A stretch of DNA of 64,000 bases from Marinospirillum alkalitolerans (GTDB taxonomy: Bacteria; Pseudomonadota; Gammaproteobacteria; Pseudomonadales; Halomonadaceae). Below, one piece after another: positions 17,727-24,237 of the stretch. Position 1 is the stretch's first letter, and the number at the start of each line of letters is the position of its first letter. The notes beneath the pieces were generated by a model, which saw only the letters and a program-made list of their open reading frames with translations, did not search any database and was not told where the DNA came from. The stretch covers positions 70,405 through 134,404 of the forward strand of contig NZ_JBANFI010000007.1 in assembly GCF_045055655.1 (NCBI RefSeq), read 5' to 3'. The translations under genes were made by a program, and so were the position numbers.

Positions 17727-18658
17727 GATGCTTCTCCAGTCTGTGCGGGTGCGCGGCGCTGAGGGCTAGGGCGTGGCGCAGGTTTGGCATCCAAAATTAA
17801 ACGTTCAGCACCATGAAAAACCTGAAAGTGCGTGCCGCGTGCGCGGGCGATCAGCAGGATACCCAGCCGCTGCGCCAGCTCCAGTCCCATCACGGTGGCC
17901 CCTGAGCGGGAGAGCAGCACGCTGATACCCATCTGGGCGGCTTTGATCACCATCTCTGAAGTGAGGCGGCCAGTGGTGTAAAAAATCAGTTCTGAGGCGG
18001 GCAGGTCTTCAAGCCAAAGCTGCCCAGCCAGACTATCAACGGCATTATGGCGGCCTATATCCTCACAAAAAGCCAGCAGCTGCCCTTGGCGATCACACAA
18101 GGCGCAGGCATGCACACCGCCAGCTTCACGATAGGTGGTGTTGGCCTGTTGCAGACCATCGAGCAGTTGATAGAGATCACTTTGGCGCACTGACCATTGG
18201 CTCAGGGCCAGCTGATCCAAGCGGTCCATCTGCTGCCCAAACACTGTCCCCTGCCCGCAGCCAGTGGTGACCGTGCGCTGTGCGAGGCGGGCTTCCAGAT
18301 CCTCCGGCAGGGCTTGGAGCACAACAGCTGCTGCGCCCACCTCCCAATCGACCTGAATCGAGATCACCTGCGCCAGCTCAGTCACAAAGCCCTGATTGCG
18401 CAGATAGCCTAGCACCAAGGCTTCAGGCTGCTCACCGAGCGTCATCAGTGTCACGATTTCTCGTTTATTGAGATAAAGGGTTAAGGGGCGCTCGCAGGCC
18501 AGAGGCAAGGTGCTGGTCTCGCCATACTCATTCATCACCAGCTGATTCTGCATTAAAGGTGCGGTGGCATGGCTGAGTCGTGGATAGGTCATCAGAGGGC
18601 CTCGCTGATAGAGTGGATAAACCTGAGTTGATCGACCCAGCTGCGCCAAGATGTCCAT
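17723..18658 (-). CDS. fdhD: formate dehydrogenase accessory sulfurtransferase FdhD
   Basis: FdhD passes sulfur from the cysteine desulfurase IscS to the Mo/W-bis-MGD cofactor, which formate dehydrogenase needs for activity. The protein shows the family motifs CERPLTLYLN (about 55), EDIGRHNAVDSLAG and the long C-terminal stretch TTGRLTSEMVIKAAQMGISVLLSRSGAT. In E. coli the sulfur-carrying loop is a CxxC pair. Here it reads TTGCGQGTVFG with a single Cys134, a variant also seen in other FdhD proteins. The 311 residues are slightly longer than E. coli (277). It starts a leftward three-gene transcript and diverges from the DUF3305 gene across 125 bases. Confidence 0.92.
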   Translation of the reverse strand: MDILAQLGRSTQVYPLYQRGPLMTYPRLSHATAPLMQNQLVMNEYGETSTLPLACERPLTLYLNKREIVTLMTLGEQPEALVLGYLRNQGFVTELAQVISIQVDWEVGAAAVVLQALPEDLEARLAQRTVTTGCGQGTVFGQQMDRLDQLALSQWSVRQSDLYQLLDGLQQANTTYREAGGVHACALCDRQGQLLAFCEDIGRHNAVDSLAGQLWLEDLPASELIFYTTGRLTSEMVIKAAQMGISVLLSRSGATVMGLELAQRLGILLIARARGTHFQVFHGAERLILDAKPAPRPSPQRRAPAQTGEAS

Positions 18659-18736
18659 ACTGAGGCCGTATTTGCTGAAGGATCATTGATTCAGGCTGAT
18701 AAAACGCGATTATAGGTTTTTTTTGTTCCTTTTGCC

Positions 18737-18753
18737 TTGGTATATAAGTTGCT
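18737..18753 (+). promoter_or_regulatory. possible sigma-54 element before the DUF3305/formate dehydrogenase genes
   Basis: TTGGTATATAAGTTGCT has GG (18739-18740) and GC (18751-18752) with the required ten-base spacing and an intact TTGC, but TAT where the consensus has CAC. The predicted start site would lie about 20 bases before the start codon. The same bases contain TATATAA, which could be a sigma-70 -10 box, so the assignment is uncertain. Confidence 0.35.
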
Positions 18754-18783
18754 TGAAAGATCATCAAGATAAAAGGAGCACCT

Positions 18784-19248
18784 ATGTCTGTGATTTCTGC
18801 CCCGAATTTTTCTCCACCGACCTTGAATCATTGGCCTTTATGGATCGAGCTGGCCCCAACGCAGCGTGTGTCACGCGGTTGGACGAGCACCAGCTGGTCT
18901 GTTGTCGAGCTCAGTGCCCAGCCGCGCTCAGGCGAGGGTATTTTTCAACTCGATCTGGTGCTCTATCGTGGTGAGCGTCTGGCCTATCGTTTTAACCTGG
19001 CCTCTCAGGCCCCCAAGCTGTTTGTGGTGTGTGAAGCGCTAGAGCCTGAGCTGTGGCAGCCCAGATTGATCACGGCCAGTCAGGATGAAGTAGCAGACTA
19101 TATGGATGCCGGTCAGCCAGTGCTGGATTTACCCATGCCACGGGTGATCCATCAATGGATCGATGCTTTTATCGCCCATCATGGCGAGCCAGAAATGGGC
19201 CGCAAACGCCGTGGGCAAGGCCCCGCTGCTCAGTGTGGAGAGAGCTGA
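18784..19248 (+). CDS. DUF3305 domain protein
   Basis: A 154-residue cytoplasmic protein of the DUF3305 family, which in many proteobacteria lies beside formate dehydrogenase genes together with DUF3306. Visible features are the N-terminal RVSRGWTSTSWSV typical of the family, a central beta-rich part (FQLDLVLYRGERLAYRFNL) and a C-terminal basic tail GRKRRGQGPA. The start has AAAAGGAG about eight bases upstream. It is the first gene of a rightward run that reaches fdhABC; its stop overlaps the DUF3306 start (TGATG). The biochemical role is unknown; context suggests maturation or assembly of formate dehydrogenase. Confidence 0.8.
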   Translation: MSVISAPNFSPPTLNHWPLWIELAPTQRVSRGWTSTSWSVVELSAQPRSGEGIFQLDLVLYRGERLAYRFNLASQAPKLFVVCEALEPELWQPRLITASQDEVADYMDAGQPVLDLPMPRVIHQWIDAFIAHHGEPEMGRKRRGQGPAAQCGES

Positions 19249-19838
19249 TGTCCAAGGCTGAGGCAACAACAGGTTTTTTAGGGCGCTGGTCGGCACGAAA
19301 GCGGCAGCAGGAGATCGCGCCTGAGCAGGTCGACACGCCACCAGCCCCAGCTGCGCTGCCTGAAGCATCTGCTGATCCAGAAAGCGCGCCACCTATTACG
19401 CTGACCGATGCCGATATGCCGGCCTTAGAGAGCTTGCATGCGGGCAGCGATGTTTCGATGTTCTTTGCTCAGGGCGTCAGTCAGGCTTTACGCCAGCAGG
19501 CGTTGCGGCGTCTTTTTCATCAACCAGAATTTAATGTGCGCTGCCCGCTCGATGAATACGCCGAGGATTACAGTCAGCCGGAGAAGCTGCTGGCTACGCA
19601 GGCGCGTGAATTGAAAAGCTGGGCCCAGCAGCGGGCGCAGGCTTGGCGCGATGAGTGGCAACAGGCCGCAGCTGAGGCAGAGCAGCCCGATGCTGCTGCG
19701 CCTCGCCCTGAAACTGTTGCAGGCCATGAAGCGGTTGAGGCTGTGACAGCGCCTGAGATGACGGAAACGCCTGAGATGGCTGGGACTCGATCTGAGCTAG
19801 TTGAAGAGAGCGTTCAGGATCGCCGATCACCCTCCTGA
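19248..19838 (+). CDS. DUF3306 domain protein
   Basis: A 196-residue protein of the DUF3306 family, translationally coupled to the DUF3305 gene. The N-terminus GFLGRWSARKRQ is typical of the family, followed by a Pro/Ala/Glu-rich linker (about 25-60). The conserved core is LTDADMPALESLHAGSDVSMFF and QALRRLFHQPEFNVRCPLDEYAEDY (about 60-120), and the C-terminal tail is low-complexity and acidic (Glu/Ala/Thr). I start at 19248, not the longer upstream reading, because of the TGATG overlap. It is linked to formate dehydrogenase by conserved neighbourhood only. Confidence 0.8.
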   Translation: MSKAEATTGFLGRWSARKRQQEIAPEQVDTPPAPAALPEASADPESAPPITLTDADMPALESLHAGSDVSMFFAQGVSQALRQQALRRLFHQPEFNVRCPLDEYAEDYSQPEKLLATQARELKSWAQQRAQAWRDEWQQAAAEAEQPDAAAPRPETVAGHEAVEAVTAPEMTETPEMAGTRSELVEESVQDRRSPS

Positions 19839-19908
19839 TCAACAGCTTGATGTTTCAAAAGGGCAGGCTGGATCTGCCCACTAAAAAAATACATAAAAGA
19901 GTCGCTTG

Positions 19909-21615
19909 ATGATGAACACTTCTTTAAATCTTTTGGCGCGTGAGCGCGCTTTGGCGAGCCTGCCGCCCCAGTTGGTGCAGCAGATTGAGCCTGTTACCTT
20001 TCGTAGTCGCGGTCACCTGTTGATTATTGGGCCAGAGGATTTGGGGCGCTTGGCCGCCGATCGCCTGCCGATGATGTCCAGTATCACCTTGCTCGCCAAT
20101 GGTCAGATCAGCTCGCAGGATGATCTGCATCTGGAGCAGGCTTTTAATGCTGGTCAGCAGGCCAAGCTGCTCTATACCCCCTTGGTCAGCCTCAAGGGCT
20201 GGATGGGACAGTTTGAATTACAGGTGATGACCGAAGATCAGCAGCCGCTCAATCCAGCGCAGGCTTTAATCGGTCAGCCTTATTTTGATCTGGTGCTGGA
20301 TCTGAGTGCCCAGCCTGTTTTGGCTGTTGAGCTGCCCCCAGCCGGTTATTTTGCACGCGCGCTTGAGGCGCAGGCACCGATTCAAGCACTGCTGGATCAA
20401 ACTCTGATTGAAGAGCTGCAGAGCCTGCAAGGTGAGTTTGATAAGCCGCGCTATATTCAAGTCAATCATGATCTTTGCGCGCATGGTGATCGCGGGCAGG
20501 TCGGATGCCAACGCTGTTTAGATGTCTGCCCAGCGGATGCGCTGAGTAGTCAGGCGATGCCGCCTTATCATGATCTGACCATTCAGGTTGAACAGTCCCT
20601 TTGTCATGGTGCGGGCAGTTGTGCGACCGCCTGTCCCACTGGCGCACTCAGCTGGGTGCAGCCTCAACCTGCGACCCAATTAGCCCGCTTACGCCAGCTG
20701 CTGACCATCTATCGCGAAGAAGGCGGCGAGCAGGCCGTGGTTTACTTCTATGCCGAGGACACCCCCCCTGATTTAGCGCAGCTGCCTGCGGAGGTGATTC
20801 CCTGTGCGTTGGAAGAAGCCGCCAGTGTCGGCATGGACATGTGGATGGCGCTGCTAACTTCTGGTGCGCGTGCTGTGGCGATTCAGCTGACCCCTGACAC
20901 CCCGCCGACGCTGCGAGCCTTGATCGAGCGAGAAGTGCGCTTGGCTGGCCTGCTGCTCGAGGCACTGGGGCATCCGGCCCAAAGAATAAGCTGGATCGAA
21001 CAGCAGGGCGAGGCACCCCATGCCGCAGATTGGGCACGCCTGCCGCCAGAGCAAGCCACTTGGGAGATCAGCGACCCCTACCCCTGGGAGGGCAAGCGCG
21101 CCACCTTGAATGCCGCACTGGAAAGACTCTATGAGCAAGCTGAGGCGGCACAGCCTGTGGTGGCCCTGCCCTCAGGTGCGCCCTTTGGGCAGGTCAAACT
21201 GGCCGAGGCAGATTGCACCCTCTGTATGAGCTGTGTGTCGATTTGTCCGACTCAGGCCCTGCTGGGTGGGCAGACAACCCCCGAGCTGCACTTTAACGAG
21301 GGCAGCTGTGTGCAGTGTGGTCTGTGTGTGGCGGCCTGTCCTGAAAAGGCGCTGACGCTTGAGGCGCGTTTTGTGGTGGCGCCGGGTGAGCGCTTAGAAG
21401 CCCGTCTGCTGAAAAGCGAGCCGCCTTTTCACTGTATTCGTTGTGCCAAGCCTTTTGCGACGCAAAGCGCGATACACAACATCATGAAAAAGCTGGAAGC
21501 CCACCCCTATTTCCAAGGTGAGGCCGCACAGCGTTTGCAGATGTGTGAAGACTGCCGTGTGCGCGATAGTTACTTGGAGCTGGCGCGCGATCCAGAAGCA
21601 CAACTGCGGCTCTAG
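19909..21615 (+). CDS. multi-cluster 4Fe-4S protein of the formate dehydrogenase locus
   Basis: A cytoplasmic iron-sulfur protein with two pairs of ferredoxin motifs. The first pair is CQRCLDVCP and CHGAGSCATACP (about residues 190-245); the second is CTLCMSCVSICP and CVQCGLCVAACP (about 436-478). A further CxxC pair near the C-terminus (CIRC about 509, CEDC about 551) may bind zinc or a rubredoxin-type iron. The region about 275-360 has an alpha/beta pattern without cysteine motifs. No Tat or Sec signal is present. It lies between DUF3306 and the TorD chaperone, so it probably passes electrons to or from formate dehydrogenase or helps its cluster assembly; partner unknown. TTG-ATG-ATG at 19906-19914 leaves the exact start open. 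Confidence 0.82.
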   Translation: MMNTSLNLLARERALASLPPQLVQQIEPVTFRSRGHLLIIGPEDLGRLAADRLPMMSSITLLANGQISSQDDLHLEQAFNAGQQAKLLYTPLVSLKGWMGQFELQVMTEDQQPLNPAQALIGQPYFDLVLDLSAQPVLAVELPPAGYFARALEAQAPIQALLDQTLIEELQSLQGEFDKPRYIQVNHDLCAHGDRGQVGCQRCLDVCPADALSSQAMPPYHDLTIQVEQSLCHGAGSCATACPTGALSWVQPQPATQLARLRQLLTIYREEGGEQAVVYFYAEDTPPDLAQLPAEVIPCALEEAASVGMDMWMALLTSGARAVAIQLTPDTPPTLRALIEREVRLAGLLLEALGHPAQRISWIEQQGEAPHAADWARLPPEQATWEISDPYPWEGKRATLNAALERLYEQAEAAQPVVALPSGAPFGQVKLAEADCTLCMSCVSICPTQALLGGQTTPELHFNEGSCVQCGLCVAACPEKALTLEARFVVAPGERLEARLLKSEPPFHCIRCAKPFATQSAIHNIMKKLEAHPYFQGEAAQRLQMCEDCRVRDSYLELARDPEAQLRL

Positions 21616-21746
21616 CTTGGCGTGGTGATCAGGGATGCACCTTGCATCCCGACAGGTGATCTTTTTATGTAACAGAGGCAGGTCAGATGCCTTGCCTCTC
21701 ATACAGCAGGCCAGCCGATGATGACGGGTCTGCGTTGGAGAAAATA

Positions 21747-22397
21747 GTGACTCTTGATGCCCTTATCCCCACTGAGCTGCAAGAAGAACAAGCCTTGCGC
21801 GCGGATATCTATGCGCTACTGGCGGCCTTGTTTCGCCAGCCACCTAGCGCTGAGCTCTTGTCTTGGTTAAGCGAATTAGAGCTAGAGCCGAGCGGTCAGC
21901 CTGCTCTGGATCAAGGTTGGCAATTTGTACGCTTGGCGGCCCGTCAGACGCAGGTTGCCAAGGTTGAGCAGGAATATGTGAATGTCTTTATTGGGATCGG
22001 ACAGGGCGAAGTGACACCCTATGCTTCTTGGTATTTGACTGGCTCGTTAATGGAGGCACCTTTGATCGAACTGCGTCGTGATCTGCGCCTGTTGGGTTTT
22101 GAGCGTGATGCCACTTATAAAGAGCCGGAAGATCATATCGCGGCCTTGTTAGAGTTGATGAGCTATCTGCTGCTGCAAGGCACCAGTCGTCAGCGTCAGG
22201 CCACCTTCTTTTATCGCCACCTCGCGAGCTGGATGCTGCCCTTCTGCGCCGATGTGCAAAAAGCGCCGAGTGCGGTGTTTTATCAGGCAGTCGGCAGCTT
22301 GGCGCAGGCTTTTTTAGCCCAAGAGCAGGCTCTGCTTCCTCAGCCAGAAGAGCAGGCGCAAGCCGTGCAGCTTTTTGTGCCGCCGCAGACTTCCTAG
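21747..22397 (+). CDS. TorD/DmsD-family molybdoenzyme chaperone
   Basis: A cytoplasmic all-helical chaperone that binds the Tat leader of a molybdopterin enzyme and holds it until the cofactor is loaded. The defining motif is EQEYVNVFIGIGQGEVTPYASWYLTG (about residues 80-105), close to the TorD pattern Y-x2-LF-x-G-x11-PY-x-S. EDHIAALLELMSYLL (about 130) is the second conserved helix. I start at GTG 21747 because GGAG lies six bases upstream; an earlier ATG at 21687 has no site. The 216 residues fit the family. Its client is very likely the FdhA encoded 1.8 kb downstream. Confidence 0.85.
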   Translation: MTLDALIPTELQEEQALRADIYALLAALFRQPPSAELLSWLSELELEPSGQPALDQGWQFVRLAARQTQVAKVEQEYVNVFIGIGQGEVTPYASWYLTGSLMEAPLIELRRDLRLLGFERDATYKEPEDHIAALLELMSYLLLQGTSRQRQATFFYRHLASWMLPFCADVQKAPSAVFYQAVGSLAQAFLAQEQALLPQPEEQAQAVQLFVPPQTS

Positions 22398-22408
22398 CCG
22401 AGGCTGGC

Positions 22409-23590
22409 TTACATTCGCTGGCTGGGGTGGGTGTTCCAGAACAGAAAGGGCTGGCGCTTGTGCAGTATCTCTTGCCCCAGCACCTTGATGATTCGATATT
22501 GGAAATCGCTGGTATCGCGCCTTAAAGGCTGTAGATAAAACTCGCCACTGGCCGCTTTGATCGCCGCACAGATGGGTTGATTCAGGCTCGCGCCCGGCTC
22601 GACCACCACTGCCGTATCGCCATTGTCCAAGGCCACGACACTGCCGGGTGGAAAGACGCCCAGAGAGCGTAAAAAGGCCTTGCCCAAGCGCGCATCCAAT
22701 TGTTGATTCTCTCCCCCGAGTAGTTCACGCATGGCCTGACGTGGTGATAAAGGCGTGCGGTATTGGCGCGGACTGGTCATCGCCATATAGGTGTCGGCCA
22801 GACCAATTAAGCGTGCTCCCAAGCCGATGGCCTTGCCTTGCAGGCCCTGCGGATAGCCGCTGCCATCCAGACGTTCATGATGTTGCCGCACGGCCTCCAG
22901 CCAGAGTTCATCCTCGACGCCAAGCAGCTCTAAAAGCTGCGCGGTTTTCTGGGGATGGCTCTGCATACGTCGGCGCTGTACCTCGGATAAGGGGCGCGGC
23001 AGTTGATGCAGCTCATCCTGCATCTTGGTCAAACTCAGATTGGCCGTGAGCGCGGCACACAGGGTGGCTTGTAACTGAGGGGCGGGCAGGCGGAGCTGCT
23101 GCTGGGCCACAACGGCAATCAAAACAGCGCTGCGCAGGGCCTGCCCTAGACTCATTGAAGGTTCGTGATGCGGCCAGTGTGCGGCACCCAATAAGGCTGC
23201 AGGTTTGCGCAAGGCCAGCAGCGGCAGGCGTATGGCAATATTGCGGATCTCAAAACTCAGGCCCTGAGGTCTTTTTTGCTCCATCAGATCTTGATGGATG
23301 CCATACAGGGCTTGATAAAAGCTATCCAGTTCCAAAAAAGGGTTCACATCCTTGGTATAGCGAATGCCGTGTACCTCGGTGGCATCCTGCCGCTGAATCA
23401 CCTTTTCATCTGGATCGAGATAACCCTGCATTTCGAGCGAGGCCACCTGAAAGTCGTTTTCAATCGGCATGCCGCGCGAGAGCAGCAGAACGCCACGGCG
23501 CGTATAGACGTGAAAGGGGGCCTTGTCCCCGACAATTAGCTGATCCTTCTTTAATTTGATATATCTGGCGCGCGCTCGACTGCTCGACAT
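22409..23590 (-). CDS. HD-GYP-domain protein with a degenerate metal site
   Basis: A 393-residue protein related to cyclic-di-GMP phosphodiesterases of the HD-GYP type. An N-terminal DUF3391-like part (IKLKKDQLIVGD..., RRGVLLLSRGMPI) precedes the HD-GYP domain (about 190-340). The HHERLDGSGYPQGL motif is intact, as is LADTYMAMTSPRQYR, but the HDIGK motif that should follow AAL is replaced by TANLSL. Catalysis is therefore doubtful and a c-di-GMP-binding or signalling role is possible. I start at 23590 because AGGAAA lies about eight bases upstream; a longer reading to 23752 looks noncoding. It is convergent with the TorD gene and divergent from the fdh genes. Confidence 0.8.
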   Translation of the reverse strand: MSSSRARARYIKLKKDQLIVGDKAPFHVYTRRGVLLLSRGMPIENDFQVASLEMQGYLDPDEKVIQRQDATEVHGIRYTKDVNPFLELDSFYQALYGIHQDLMEQKRPQGLSFEIRNIAIRLPLLALRKPAALLGAAHWPHHEPSMSLGQALRSAVLIAVVAQQQLRLPAPQLQATLCAALTANLSLTKMQDELHQLPRPLSEVQRRRMQSHPQKTAQLLELLGVEDELWLEAVRQHHERLDGSGYPQGLQGKAIGLGARLIGLADTYMAMTSPRQYRTPLSPRQAMRELLGGENQQLDARLGKAFLRSLGVFPPGSVVALDNGDTAVVVEPGASLNQPICAAIKAASGEFYLQPLRRDTSDFQYRIIKVLGQEILHKRQPFLFWNTHPSQRM

Positions 23591-23753
23591 CAACAGGTTT
23601 CCTAGCATAAGGCGGAAGCGGGATTCTGCGTGATTATAGAGGATCAAGCCTCGGTGTGGGCAACTCGGGTGGCGGATCAAGGGTGCACTGGAGTAAGACA
23701 GGGGCGGCGAGATGTCGCACCAAGTCGCAAACACCTGTTTGAATAAGGACATT

Positions 23754-23849
23754 ATGACCCACTCTTTTGCCCTGAGAGAGATCAGCCTAGTTATTTTAGG
23801 GTTTTTGGTGGCTTGCCTTGGCTTTTTTTCTGGTCTCTCAATTGCTTAA
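23754..23849 (+). CDS. 31-residue single-span membrane protein (small ORF)
   Basis: A short ORF with ATG preceded by AAGGAC at good spacing. It encodes a polar start (MTHSFALREI), one clear 19-residue hydrophobic helix (about 10-29) and a TAA stop. It lies 87 bases before the Tat protein gene of the fdh operon and in the same direction, so it may be its first gene. I do not recognise it. Its codon composition cannot be judged at this length; conservation of the peptide upstream of fdh in relatives would decide. Confidence 0.45.
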   Translation: MTHSFALREISLVILGFLVACLGFFSGLSIA

Positions 23850-23887
23850 AAAGAATGACATCTTTATGAACATATCTTTAATGACAC

Positions 23888-23916
23888 GACAGAGCACCGC
23901 TGAACGTGCTGCTGTC
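23888..23916 (+). promoter_or_regulatory. hairpin in the leader of the fdh operon
   Basis: GACAGAGCAC and GTGCTGCTGTC pair across an eight-base loop with one bulged C. It ends five bases before the AGGGGG ribosome site of the Tat protein gene. It could affect translation or mark a processed 5' end. Confidence 0.45.
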
Positions 23917-23935
23917 ACTAAGGGGGCAAATCAAG

Positions 23936-24184
23936 ATGCAACACAATAATAAGCCGAGCGCCACCGCGATGGAGAGCGCAGCCGCAAACCCGCTTGTTGA
24001 ACCAACTCAGCGTCGTCAATTCCTGAAGGGATTAGTCGGTGCTTCTGCTGTGGCCGGTTTGGCCGCTGTCTCTGCAACTGCGGTGGCCCAGCCCATTCAG
24101 CAACCTGACGCAGCATCAGCGACAGCAGAGAAGGGTGATCTCAATAGCGCCCATATTCGTGCCTACTATGCCAGCTGCCGCTAG
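23936..24184 (+). CDS. formate dehydrogenase-associated small Tat-signal protein
   Basis: An 82-residue protein of the TIGR02811 type, found only beside formate dehydrogenase operons. The N-terminus has the twin-arginine motif QRRQFLKGLVG (about residues 26-36) followed by a hydrophobic Ala/Val/Gly segment ending in AVA. The short remainder ends in HIRAYYASCR, the typical family tail. The start at 23936 follows AGGGGG. Its function is not established; it may be a small periplasmic or membrane partner of the Fdh complex. It is 53 bases upstream of fdhA. Confidence 0.82.
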   Translation: MQHNNKPSATAMESAAANPLVEPTQRRQFLKGLVGASAVAGLAAVSATAVAQPIQQPDAASATAEKGDLNSAHIRAYYASCR

Positions 24185-24237
24185 CCCTGACGCTTGTCAG
24201 TGATCGCGCTTAAAAAAATAAGTTGAGGAGAAGCTCC

